A stretch of 64,000 bases of DNA, from assembly GCF_003967075.1 (NCBI RefSeq), contig NZ_AP018664.1, positions 3,286,001-3,350,000 of the forward strand, in the 5' to 3' direction. Position 1 is the first letter of the stretch. Each line of letters begins with the position of its first letter. Below are positions 49,433-57,916 of this stretch, piece after piece. This stretch comes from Sphingobium amiense. Lineage in GTDB: Bacteria; Pseudomonadota; Alphaproteobacteria; Sphingomonadales; Sphingomonadaceae. The notes under the pieces were generated by a model. The model did not search any database. It saw only the letters and a list, made by a program, of their open reading frames with translations, and was not told the origin of the DNA. The position numbers and the translations under genes were made by a program.

Positions 49433-52267
49433 ATGATGACCGACAAGAGTCTCTGGTTGACGACCGTGGCGGCTGTGGCGCTGGGTGCGGGCGCGCCCGC
49501 GATGGCGCAGGATGCCGCGCCTCAGTCCGCGCCGCAGCAGGCCGCCGACGACAATGGCGACGCGCAGATCATCGTCACCGCCACCCGCCGCGCCAGCCCC
49601 TTGTCCGATGTGCCGATCGCGGTGTCGGCGGTCAGCGCGCAGGCGATGCAGAACAGCGGCGCGAGCGACATCCGCACGCTGAACCAGCTTGCCCCCTCGC
49701 TGCTCGTGTCCTCGACCGGATCGGAAGCCAATGCGTCGGCGCGTATCCGCGGCATCGGCACGGTGGGCGACAATCCGGGCCTCGAAAGTTCGGTCGCGGT
49801 GTTCATCGACGGCGTCTATCGCTCGCGCACGGGCGCGGGCCTCAACGAACTGGGCGAGATCGAGCGGGTCGAGGTGCTGCGTGGGCCGCAGGGCACCCTG
49901 TTCGGCCGCAACGCGTCGGCGGGCCTCATCAACATCATCAGCAAGGCGCCGGAAAAGACCTTCAGCGCGCGCGGCGAAGTGACCTACGGCAATTATGATT
50001 ACTGGCGCGTCGCCGGACGCGTGACCGGCCCGATCAGCGACAGCATCGCGCTGGCGCTCGACGGGGTGTGGAGCAAGCGCGACGGCTTCTACAAGCTGCT
50101 CGACAATGCGGGCAACAAGGTCGGCGACACCAACGACCGCGACCGCTACTTCCTGCGCGGGCAGGCGCTGATCGAACCGAACGACGCGCTCTCCATCCGC
50201 CTGATCGGCGATTACACCAATCGCGACGAAAGCTGCTGCGGCGCGGCCTATATCGAAACGCGCGAGCGGCGGCCCGTCGCGGGCGGCGGATACAGCACCG
50301 CGCCGTTCAACCGCATCTCGGCCATATTGGCGGGTCAGGGCGGCGTGTTCCCCGACGATCCCTATGACCGCGAACTCACCATTACGCCCGGCCGCGACTA
50401 TGTCAGCAAGCTCAAGGACTGGGGGCTGTCGGGCGAGGTCAATTATGATTTCGGCGGAGCGAAGCTGACCAGCATCACCGCCTATCGCGACTATCATTCG
50501 CGCGACTATGGCGATTATGACTATAACCGCGCCGACCTGCTCTACCGCGATCCCAACACGCAGCGCCGGTTCAAGACCTTCACGCAGGAACTGCGCCTGC
50601 AGGGCAGCGCGTTCGGCGATGCGCTCGACTGGCTGGTGGGCGGCTATTATGCCGACGAGAAGCTGACGTTGCAGGACAATATCCGTTTCGGCGCGGACTA
50701 TGGCCGGTTCGCGGCGTGCCGCCTGATGGCGGGGGCGAGCGTCAACAGCAACCTCACCGCGCAGCAGCTTGCCGCCTGCGGCAGCGGTCTTGCGACGCAG
50801 GCGCTGATTACCGGCACGCAGGCGCAGCTCAATGCGGGTCTCGCGCCCGCGATCCGCGCCAGCCTGATCGCGCAGGGCGTTCCGGCGCCTCAGGCAACCG
50901 CCATCGCCAATGGCCAGGCGGCGGCGATCTCCACCGGTCTCGGCAACGGGCTGCGGGCGCTGGCGGCGATCCCCGCCGGGACGGGCGACACCGGGTCGCT
51001 CTATTATCAGCGGAGCAAGAACTGGGCGCTCTTCACGCACAATATCGTGCATATCACCCGGCAGCTCGATCTGACGCTGGGCCTGCGCTACACGCATGAG
51101 AGCAAGCGATTTTCCGCCGATCTCAACAACAACAATGCGACCTGCGCGGCGCTTCAGCCCGCCCTTGCCCCCATCGCCACCAACCCGGCGCTGGGCAGCG
51201 CGGCGACGCTGGCGGGCGGTATCCTGACGCTGGGCTGCCTCGGCAACGGATCGACCAGCCTCAATGCGCTCGACCTCAACGACCGCATCAGCGACGGCGA
51301 GTTCAGCGGTACGGCGGTGCTGTCGTGGAAACCCATTGAGGACCTGCTGCTCTATGGCAGCTATTCGAAGGGCTATAAGGCGGGGGGCTATAATCTCGAC
51401 CGCTTCCAGCTCGGATCGACCGGCCTCAACGCCATTCCGGCGGTCTTTTCGCCGCGCACCAATGCCGATGCGGCCAGCCTGCGCTTCGCGGCGGAAAAGG
51501 TCGATGCGTTTGAAATCGGCCTGAAATACGCCCAGCCCAAATGGAGCGCGAACATCGCGGCGTTCCGGCAGGAGTTCAAGAATTTCCAGCTCAACACCTT
51601 CAACGGCACCAGCTTCGTCGTGCAGAATATCAACGGGTGCGACAGCGCGCTGTCGGCAACGCGGACCTGCGCGAAGGACGATGTGTCGCCGGGCCTCATC
51701 AGCCAGGGCGTCGAGCTGGAGCTGACCGCCAGCCCCGCGCGCAATTTCCGCGTATCGGGCGGCCTGACCTATGCGCGGGCCAAGTTCGCCAATCGCCTCG
51801 TCGGCAGCAGCGACGGGCGCGTCCCGCTCGACCCGGCGCTGTTCCTGCTGCCCGGCTCGATCAACTCGAACGCGCCGCAGGTGGTGACGACGGCGAGCGC
51901 CTCATGGACGCCTTCGCTGGGGTCGAGCGGCCTGTCCGCCCTCTTCTACGTCGACGGGCGCATGACGAGCGACTTCAACACCGGGTCCGACCTGTTCCCC
52001 GAAAAGCGGCAGGACGGCTTTGCGGTGGTGAATGCGCGCGTCGGCATCCGCGGCCCGGACCAGCGCTGGGCGGTCGAGTTCTGGGGACAGAATGTCTTCA
52101 ACGAGAAATATACGCAGGTCGCCTTCTCCAGCCCGCTCCAGTCGAGCAGCCCGGCGACATCGACGACCGGCCAGTTCGCGCTGGGCGCGCCGATGGCGAA
52201 CCAGTTGATCTCCGCCTACTTCGCCGAGCCGCGCACCTACGGCATCACGCTGCGGGCCGGTTTCTAG
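49433..52267 (+). CDS. TonB-dependent outer membrane receptor
   Basis: 944 residues; energised import across the outer membrane, substrate unknown. A signal peptide (WLTTVAAVALGAGAPAMA|QD) is followed by a TonB-box-like QIIVTATR, a plug domain (ALGAT-type VRIRGIGTVGDNPG ... EVLRGPQGTLFGRNASAGLINI) and a barrel ending in ITLRAGF with terminal Phe. An Ala/Gln-rich insertion with two cysteines (about residues 425-515) forms a long loop. AGGAGAGG lies eight bases before ATG 49433; a second ATG follows at once. That ribosome binding site is perfectly complementary to candidate small RNAs A and B over 12 bases. Confidence 0.93.
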   Translation: MMTDKSLWLTTVAAVALGAGAPAMAQDAAPQSAPQQAADDNGDAQIIVTATRRASPLSDVPIAVSAVSAQAMQNSGASDIRTLNQLAPSLLVSSTGSEANASARIRGIGTVGDNPGLESSVAVFIDGVYRSRTGAGLNELGEIERVEVLRGPQGTLFGRNASAGLINIISKAPEKTFSARGEVTYGNYDYWRVAGRVTGPISDSIALALDGVWSKRDGFYKLLDNAGNKVGDTNDRDRYFLRGQALIEPNDALSIRLIGDYTNRDESCCGAAYIETRERRPVAGGGYSTAPFNRISAILAGQGGVFPDDPYDRELTITPGRDYVSKLKDWGLSGEVNYDFGGAKLTSITAYRDYHSRDYGDYDYNRADLLYRDPNTQRRFKTFTQELRLQGSAFGDALDWLVGGYYADEKLTLQDNIRFGADYGRFAACRLMAGASVNSNLTAQQLAACGSGLATQALITGTQAQLNAGLAPAIRASLIAQGVPAPQATAIANGQAAAISTGLGNGLRALAAIPAGTGDTGSLYYQRSKNWALFTHNIVHITRQLDLTLGLRYTHESKRFSADLNNNNATCAALQPALAPIATNPALGSAATLAGGILTLGCLGNGSTSLNALDLNDRISDGEFSGTAVLSWKPIEDLLLYGSYSKGYKAGGYNLDRFQLGSTGLNAIPAVFSPRTNADAASLRFAAEKVDAFEIGLKYAQPKWSANIAAFRQEFKNFQLNTFNGTSFVVQNINGCDSALSATRTCAKDDVSPGLISQGVELELTASPARNFRVSGGLTYARAKFANRLVGSSDGRVPLDPALFLLPGSINSNAPQVVTTASASWTPSLGSSGLSALFYVDGRMTSDFNTGSDLFPEKRQDGFAVVNARVGIRGPDQRWAVEFWGQNVFNEKYTQVAFSSPLQSSSPATSTTGQFALGAPMANQLISAYFAEPRTYGITLRAGF

Positions 52268-52995
52268 GCGAGGGAGTTGCGGGCCATCCCCCGCCCGCTC
52301 CCCGGCACCGGGCGAGCGGGCGGGGGGCGGTCGCCGAACAGGGCGCTCCCGACGCGAATGTCGGTCGCGCCCAGCATGACCGCGGTTTCATAGTCCGACG
52401 ACATGCCCATCGACAGGCGCGGGAGGCCTTCTTCCCGCGCCATTTTTGCGAGCAGCGCGAAGAAGGGCGCTGGCTCCACATCGGCGGGCGGCACGCACAT
52501 GAGGCCGAGGAGCGGGATGTCCGCATCGCGCGCCGCCGCGATCAGCGCGGGGGTTTCCGCGATGGGGCATCCGCCCTTCTGCTCCTCCGCGCCGATATTG
52601 ACCTGAATGAAGCAGGGGATGCGCCGGTCGGCCCTGTCCATGGCTTTGGCGAGCGCGGTCAGGAGCGAGGGGCGGTCGAGGCTGTGGATCGCGTCGAAGA
52701 GGGTGACGGCGTCGGCGGCCTTGTTCGACTGAAGCTGGCCGACGAGGTGCAGTTCGATGCCGGGCTGTTCCTCGCGCAGGGCGGGCCATTTGTCCTGCGC
52801 TTCCTGCACGCGGTTTTCGCCGAAGACGTGCTGGCCCGCGGCGATCAGCGGGCGGATGGCGGGGGCGGCGTGGGTCTTCGATATGGCGATCAGGCGGATG
52901 TCGTCGCCCTGCCGCTGCGTCAGGCGGGCGGCGCGGTCCACGCCTTCGCGCACGGCGGCGAGGCGGTCGGCGGCGATATGGGTGTCGGTCGTCAT
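52264..52995 (-). CDS. YggS/PROSC family PLP homeostasis protein
   Basis: 243 residues. Pyridoxal-phosphate-binding barrel protein. The PLP lysine is in RLIAISKTHAAPAIRPLI, followed by GQHVFGENRVQEAQDKW, IELHLVGQLQSNKAA and the phosphate-binding SMGMSSDYETAVMLGATDIRVGSALFG. It keeps cellular B6 vitamers balanced. ATG 52995. Its stop overlaps the receptor gene's stop by four bases (convergent). It is divergent from the ThiE-like gene, 23 bases apart. Confidence 0.94.
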   Translation of the reverse strand: MTTDTHIAADRLAAVREGVDRAARLTQRQGDDIRLIAISKTHAAPAIRPLIAAGQHVFGENRVQEAQDKWPALREEQPGIELHLVGQLQSNKAADAVTLFDAIHSLDRPSLLTALAKAMDRADRRIPCFIQVNIGAEEQKGGCPIAETPALIAAARDADIPLLGLMCVPPADVEPAPFFALLAKMAREEGLPRLSMGMSSDYETAVMLGATDIRVGSALFGDRPPPARPVPGSGRGMARNSLA

Positions 52996-53018
52996 GCGGG
53001 CTGCTATAGGCGAGGGCC

Positions 53019-53645
53019 ATGGACGCCCGCCACCGCAAAAATCCGCCGCGCCTCTGGCTGATGACCGACGAGCGGGTCGATGCGGCGGCGCTGATCGCGG
53101 CGGCGGAGCGGCTGCCCAGGGGAGGCGCGGGGATCGTGTTCCGCCATTATCGCACGGCGGCGGCGGAGCGGCGCGCGCTGTTCCAGGCGCTGCGCCGGGT
53201 GGCGCGGCGGCGGCGGCTGGTGCTGATGCTGGGCGGCACGGCGCAGGCGGCGGCGGCATGGCGGGCGGACGGGGCGCATGGACGCGATGCGAGACGCGCC
53301 GCCCGGCCGATGCTGCGCAGCCGTCCGGTGCATGATGCGACGGAGGCGCTGGCTGCGCGCGGCGCGGATGTGGTTTTCGTTTCCCCGCTTTTCCCCACGC
53401 GCTCGCATCCGGGGGCGCATGCTTTGGGGCGGGCGCGTTTCGCGGCGCTGGCCCGGCAGTCAGCGCCGCCGGTGATTGCGCTGGGCGGGGTCAGGCCTTG
53501 CCACCGCCGCCTGCTGCGCGGCATCGGCGCTGACGGCTGGGCGGCGATTGACGGGCTGACGCTTCAGGACCAGTCGACGCGCGGCCAGCCCCGCTCGGCC
53601 GCCAGCTTCGCCAGCGGCCGGTGCGGGTTGGCGGCGAAGGGCTGA
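53019..53645 (+). CDS. Thiamine phosphate synthase-like protein (degenerate TenI/ThiE)
   Basis: 208 residues. The TMP-TENI barrel is recognisable: RLWLMTDERV, GGAGIVFRHY, ADVVFVSPLFPTRSHPGA and PPVIALGGV, ending GADGWAAIDGL, where relatives normally stop. The ThiE diphosphate and Mg2+ residues are not all obvious, so it may be a TenI-like paralogue rather than a working ThiE. About 26 further residues run into the 3' end of the HAD gene on the other strand (82-base overlap), an unusual extension. ATG 53019. Confidence 0.75.
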   Translation: MDARHRKNPPRLWLMTDERVDAAALIAAAERLPRGGAGIVFRHYRTAAAERRALFQALRRVARRRRLVLMLGGTAQAAAAWRADGAHGRDARRAARPMLRSRPVHDATEALAARGADVVFVSPLFPTRSHPGAHALGRARFAALARQSAPPVIALGGVRPCHRRLLRGIGADGWAAIDGLTLQDQSTRGQPRSAASFASGRCGLAAKG

Positions 53646-54241
53646 TCGGCATATTCCAGCATCGGCGCGTCCGACACATGATCGGAATAGGCGCGGATGT
53701 GGGCATGGGCGCGGTCGATGGCCTCCGCCGTCATCCACCCCTTTATCATCCGCAGCTTGCCGGTGTCATAGCAGTTCTCGCCCGCGATCTTCGCCCGCAC
53801 ATAGCGCAGATCCTGACTGAGATGATCGGTTGCGATCACTGCGTCGAAACCCAGCCGCCGCGCGATGGGTTCGACATAGAGGCGGTAGGAAGCGGTGGCG
53901 AGCACCAGCCGGCAGCCGTCCGCCCGATCGTGCGCGATCTGCGCCAGCGCGCCCTGCCGCACGTTGGTGGCCATCACCTTGTCGGCATAGCTTTCGACAT
54001 GGGGCATCAGCTTCGCGCGCTCGACGTTGAAGCCGATCATCAGCGCCTGATTGAGTTCCTTCAGCCGCTGGCGCGTCACAAGTTTCAGCACATAGGCCAG
54101 CATCAGCAGGATGACGCCGGGAAACAGCGCCAGACGCCACGGCGCCATGCGTCGCGCGACGTGGATCAGGAACCCGGTGTAGGTGCCCGTCACCGTCACC
54201 GTGCGGTCCATGTCGTAGATCGCCAGCCTGTGCACCATCAT
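53564..54241 (-). CDS. HAD-IB family phosphatase
   Basis: 225 residues. The HAD catalytic motif I is LAIYDMDRTVTVTGTYTGF (D-x-D), motif II VLATASYRLYV, and motif III/IV GMM-like KLRMIKGW and AYSDHVSDAPMLEYAD. The insertion with a hydrophobic segment (LALFPGVILLMLAYVLKL) matches SerB/PSP-like HAD-IB members, some of which act on lipid or phosphoserine substrates. The substrate is unknown. Start 54241 or 54238 (two ATGs). It is divergent from mlaE, 98 bases apart. Confidence 0.87.
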   Translation of the reverse strand: MMVHRLAIYDMDRTVTVTGTYTGFLIHVARRMAPWRLALFPGVILLMLAYVLKLVTRQRLKELNQALMIGFNVERAKLMPHVESYADKVMATNVRQGALAQIAHDRADGCRLVLATASYRLYVEPIARRLGFDAVIATDHLSQDLRYVRAKIAGENCYDTGKLRMIKGWMTAEAIDRAHAHIRAYSDHVSDAPMLEYADQPFAANPHRPLAKLAAERGWPRVDWS

Positions 54242-54339
54242 GCCGTTTCCGAAACTTTTCCGCTTACCCTTCGTTCTGGCTTGCGGATGGGCCGTTTCGG
54301 CTTGCCGCGCAACCGATAATGGACCACTAATCCCATCGC

Positions 54340-55449
54340 ATGAACAAGGCCGCCGATCTTGCCGAGGAAGTGCGCGAAGGCGGCAGCGTGCTGCGCCTGT
54401 CCGGGTCGCTGGCGATCGCCTGTCTGCATGACCTTCCCGACCGTCTCGACGCGGTGTCGGGGCCGGTGGCGGCGATTGATCTGGCGGACGTCACGCACAT
54501 GGACACCATCGGCGCGTGGACGGTGCATCGCGCCGCGACGCGCCTCAGCGCGGAGATCACAGGCGCGAGCGGGGACGCGGGGCGGCTGATCGACGCGGTG
54601 GGCGCGCTGGACGAGCCGGTCGCGATCCGCCCGGATCATGTTCCCGCGCTGCGCCGCGTCGTCGGCCAGATCGGCGAGGCGGTGATCAATTCATTCGCCA
54701 CGCTGCTGGGGCTGATCGGTTTCTTCGGCGGCACGCTGGTGGCGACGTGGAACGTCATCCGCCATCCCCGCCGCTTCCGCATCAACGCCGTGGTCCAGCG
54801 GTTCGAGGTGGTGGGCGTTTCCGCGCTCGGCATCATCGGCCTCATGAGCTTCCTCATCGGCATCGTCATCGCCCAGCAGGGTTCGGTTCAGCTCCGCCAG
54901 TTCGGCATGGAGATGCTGACGATCAACCTCGTCGGGCGGCTGACGTTTCGGGAACTCGGCGTTCTGATGACCGCGATCATGGTCGCGGGCCGGTCCGGCT
55001 CCGCCTTCGCCGCGCAGCTCGGCACGATGAAGCTGACCGAGGAGGTGGACGCGATGCGGACCATCGGCGTGTCGCCGATGGAGGCGCTGGTCCTGCCCCG
55101 CACGCTCGCGGTGGTCATCATGATGCCGCTGCTGGGCTTTTACGCATCGGTCATGGCCGTCATCGGCGGCGGGTTTCTGTGCGCGGTGGCGCTGGAAATT
55201 CCGCCCATCACCTTCGTCCAGCGGCTGCGGGAAGTCGTGCCGATCACGGACCTGTGGGTCGGCCTGATCAAGGCGCCGGTGTTCGGCATCATCATCGCGC
55301 TCGCCGGCTGTTTTCAGGGCTTGCAGGTCGAGGCCAACGCCGAGGAAGTCGGCCTGCGCACCACGGCGGCGGTGGTTCAGGCGATCTTCCTCGTCATCGT
55401 CATCGACGCTTTCTTCGCGGTGTTCTTCACCTGGGTCGGGTGGGTATGA
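54340..55449 (+). CDS. mlaE: MlaE-type ABC permease with N-terminal STAS domain
   Basis: 369 residues. The first roughly 90 residues form a STAS domain (VLRLSGSLAIACLHDLPDRLD ... IDLADVTHMDTIGAWTVHRA), normally a separate protein (MlaB) in E. coli. The MlaE permease follows (about 115-365): GIIGLMSFLIGIVIAQQGSVQLRQFG, LTFRELGVLMTAIMVAGRSGSAFAAQLGTMKLTEEVDAMRTIG. Part of the complex that moves phospholipids between the membranes to keep outer-membrane asymmetry. Stop overlaps mlaF (ATGA). Confidence 0.93.
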   Translation: MNKAADLAEEVREGGSVLRLSGSLAIACLHDLPDRLDAVSGPVAAIDLADVTHMDTIGAWTVHRAATRLSAEITGASGDAGRLIDAVGALDEPVAIRPDHVPALRRVVGQIGEAVINSFATLLGLIGFFGGTLVATWNVIRHPRRFRINAVVQRFEVVGVSALGIIGLMSFLIGIVIAQQGSVQLRQFGMEMLTINLVGRLTFRELGVLMTAIMVAGRSGSAFAAQLGTMKLTEEVDAMRTIGVSPMEALVLPRTLAVVIMMPLLGFYASVMAVIGGGFLCAVALEIPPITFVQRLREVVPITDLWVGLIKAPVFGIIIALAGCFQGLQVEANAEEVGLRTTAAVVQAIFLVIVIDAFFAVFFTWVGWV

Positions 55450-56321
55450 TGAGCGAGGAGGAGCTGCGCGAGATCGAGGAAACCCGCGTCGAGCAGGCGA
55501 TCGAGGGCGAGGACATCGCGATCAAGGTGCGCGGCCTCAAAAACAGCTTCGGCGACCAGACCGTGCACGAACATCTCGACCTCGACGTGCGCAAGGGCGA
55601 GATATTGGGCGTGGTGGGGGGATCGGGCACCGGCAAATCGGTGCTGATGCGGTCGATCATCGGGCTTCAGACGCCCGACGAAGGCGACATCCATGTGTTC
55701 GGCGAATCCATGATCGGGCGGCTGGACGATGAGGCGCTGGCCGTGCGCAAGCGCTGGGGCGTGCTGTTTCAGGGCGGCGCGCTTTTTTCGACGCTGACGG
55801 TGGCCGAGAATGTCGAGGTGCCGATCCGCGAATATTATCCCAATATCGGGCCGCAACTGCGCGACGAGATCGCCGCCTACAAGATCCGCATGACGGGCCT
55901 GCCGACCGAAGCCGGTCCCAAATATCCCGCCGAACTTTCGGGCGGCATGAAGAAGCGCGCAGGCCTCGCCCGCGCGCTGGCGCTGGACCCCGACCTTCTT
56001 TTTCTCGACGAGCCGACGGCGGGCCTCGACCCCATCGGCGCGGCGGCGTTCGACGATCAGACGCGCAAGCTGCAACAGACGCTTGGCCTCACCGTTTTCC
56101 TCATCACGCACGATCTGGATACGCTCTATTCGATCTGCGACCGCGTGGCGGTGCTGGCCGACAGGAAGGTGATCGCGGTCGGGACCATTCAGGAACTGCT
56201 GGCGACGGACCATCCGTGGATTCAGGAATATTTCAACGGCCCGCGCGGCCGGGCCGCGACGGCCGCAGTCGAACGCGAGAAGAACAGGGCCGCCGACGGC
56301 GCGCCGGACGGAAGGCGATAG
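55446..56321 (+). CDS. mlaF: MlaF-type ABC transporter ATP-binding protein
   Basis: 291 residues. Walker A GVVGGSGTGKSVLMRSIIG, Q-loop GVLFQGGALFS, ABC signature AELSGGMKKRAGLARALAL, Walker B LLFLDEPTAGLDPIG and switch His VFLITHDLDTL are present. An N-terminal extension of about 25 acidic residues and a charged C-terminal tail (RAATAAVEREKNRAAD) are extra. ATG 55446 or 55449. It powers MlaE and overlaps it by four bases. The next gene, mlaD, begins four bases after the stop. Confidence 0.94.
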   Translation: MMSEEELREIEETRVEQAIEGEDIAIKVRGLKNSFGDQTVHEHLDLDVRKGEILGVVGGSGTGKSVLMRSIIGLQTPDEGDIHVFGESMIGRLDDEALAVRKRWGVLFQGGALFSTLTVAENVEVPIREYYPNIGPQLRDEIAAYKIRMTGLPTEAGPKYPAELSGGMKKRAGLARALALDPDLLFLDEPTAGLDPIGAAAFDDQTRKLQQTLGLTVFLITHDLDTLYSICDRVAVLADRKVIAVGTIQELLATDHPWIQEYFNGPRGRAATAAVEREKNRAADGAPDGRR

Positions 56322-56324
56322 GAT

Positions 56325-57287
56325 ATGGAAACCCGCTCCAACCATGTGCTGGTGGGCACCGTCACGCTGCTGCTGATCGCGGCGATCATGGCCGCCGCCT
56401 TCTGGTTCTCGCGCCTGTCGCAGGGGGACAGCACCGAATATGACATCTTCTTCAAACAGTCGGTGAATGGCCTCGCGAAAGGATCGTCGGTCAACTATTC
56501 GGGCGTGCCTTCCGGGCAGGTCGAGAAGATCGAACTGTGGAAACGCGATCCGAGCTTCGTGAAGGTGCGCATTTCCGTGAAGGAAGGCACGCCCGTGCTT
56601 CAGGGCACGACCGCCACCATTTCGGGCGTGGGCTTTACCGGCGTCAGCGAGATCGTGCTGGACGGCGCGGTCAAGGGCGCGCCGCCGATCATCTGTCCGG
56701 TCGAGAATGTCCTCGCGGCCTGCCCTGACGGCGTGCCGGTGATCCCGACCAAGCCGGGTGCGCTGGGCGAACTGCTCAACAATGCGCCGCAACTGCTGGA
56801 GCGGCTGTCGACGCTGACCGAGCGGCTGACCGAACTGCTCAATGACAAGAACCAGCAGTCGATTGCGGGCATCCTCGCCAATGTCGAACGGGTGTCGGGC
56901 GCGCTGGCCGACCGCAGCCCCGAAATCGCCGCGACGCTGGCCGAAGCGCGCATCGCCGTGCAGCGCACCGGCGTCGCCGTCGAACAGATCGGCAAGCTCG
57001 CCGACACCACCAACACCATGCTGAACGAGGAAGGCCGTCCGCTGATGGGCGACCTGCGCAAGAGCGTGCAGGCGGCGACGCGCAGCATCGACACGCTCGA
57101 CAAGACCATCGCCGAAGCGCAGCCGGGCGTGCGCGCGTTCAGCACGCAGACCATGCCGGAGGTCAACCAGTTGGTCCGCGATCTGCGCGAAATGTCGCGG
57201 TCCTTCCGCGGCGTCGCCGAAAAGCTGGATCAGCAGGGCGCGGGTTCGCTGGTCGGATCGCCCAAGCTGCCGGATTACAAGCCATGA
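56325..57287 (+). CDS. mlaD: MlaD family periplasmic lipid-binding protein (MCE domain)
   Basis: 320 residues. A single N-terminal helix (HVLVGTVTLLLIAAIMAAAFWFS) anchors it; the MCE domain begins STEYDIFFKQSVNGLAKGSSVNYSGVPSGQVEKI and forms the hexameric lipid channel. A long alpha-helical C-terminal region (about 150-320) follows. ATG 56325 has AGGAT just upstream. It sits third in the operon; the next gene starts about 18 bases after its stop. Confidence 0.92.
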   Translation: METRSNHVLVGTVTLLLIAAIMAAAFWFSRLSQGDSTEYDIFFKQSVNGLAKGSSVNYSGVPSGQVEKIELWKRDPSFVKVRISVKEGTPVLQGTTATISGVGFTGVSEIVLDGAVKGAPPIICPVENVLAACPDGVPVIPTKPGALGELLNNAPQLLERLSTLTERLTELLNDKNQQSIAGILANVERVSGALADRSPEIAATLAEARIAVQRTGVAVEQIGKLADTTNTMLNEEGRPLMGDLRKSVQAATRSIDTLDKTIAEAQPGVRAFSTQTMPEVNQLVRDLREMSRSFRGVAEKLDQQGAGSLVGSPKLPDYKP

Positions 57288-57304
57288 CGAGAGAGAGGCG
57301 GACG

Positions 57305-57910
57305 ATGTTCCCCATGAAACAAGCGAGCGCGCTGGGCGCTCTGGCTGCTGCCCTGCTAGTGTCGGGATGCGTGTCCATCGGGCCGAAGCCGCCGCAGCGC
57401 CTGCTGACGCTCGACGCCGCTCGGAAGGTTCCGGCGGGGGCGGCGCAGGACGGAACGGGCCGCACGCTGATCGTGGCCGATCCTGAAGCGCCGCGCGCGC
57501 TGGATACGGTGCGGGTGCCGGTGCAGCTCAGCCCCACCTCCGTCGCCTATGTGATGAAGGTGCAATGGTCGGATACGCCGCGCCACCTGTTCCGCCGCCT
57601 GGTCGCCGAAACGATTTCCGCGAGCACCAGCCGCGTCGTGCTGGACAGCGGGCAGTTTTCGGACGAGGCGGGAGAGCGGCTCACCGGGGAACTGGTCGCC
57701 TTTTCCATAGATCAGGCGAGCAACAGCGCGGTCGTCACCTATGACGCGGCGCTGACCAACCCCGGCGGCAAGGTGCTGGCGCGGCAGCGCTTCACCGCGA
57801 GCGCGCCCGTGGGCGGAAAGATCGACGCCGCGACGGTGGGCGCGCCGCTCAACGCCGCCGCCAACAGCGTCGCCGCCGAAGTGGCGGCGTGGGTTGCCGC
57901 GCGGAACTGA
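57305..57910 (+). CDS. ABC-type transport auxiliary lipoprotein (PqiC/DUF330 type)
   Basis: 201 residues. The lipobox LLVSGC gives a lipidated Cys near residue 22 (counting from MFPMKQ). The DUF330 body has LDTVRVPVQLSPTSVAYVMKVQWSDTPRHLFRRLVAETISAS, typical of MlaC/PqiC-like partners of MCE transporters. ATG 57305 has GAGAGAGG upstream; ATG 57284 overlaps the mlaD stop by four bases and is the alternative. It completes the mlaEFD-lipoprotein operon and converges on pepN seven bases away. Confidence 0.87.
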   Translation: MFPMKQASALGALAAALLVSGCVSIGPKPPQRLLTLDAARKVPAGAAQDGTGRTLIVADPEAPRALDTVRVPVQLSPTSVAYVMKVQWSDTPRHLFRRLVAETISASTSRVVLDSGQFSDEAGERLTGELVAFSIDQASNSAVVTYDAALTNPGGKVLARQRFTASAPVGGKIDAATVGAPLNAAANSVAAEVAAWVAARN

Positions 57911-57916
57911 CGGGGT

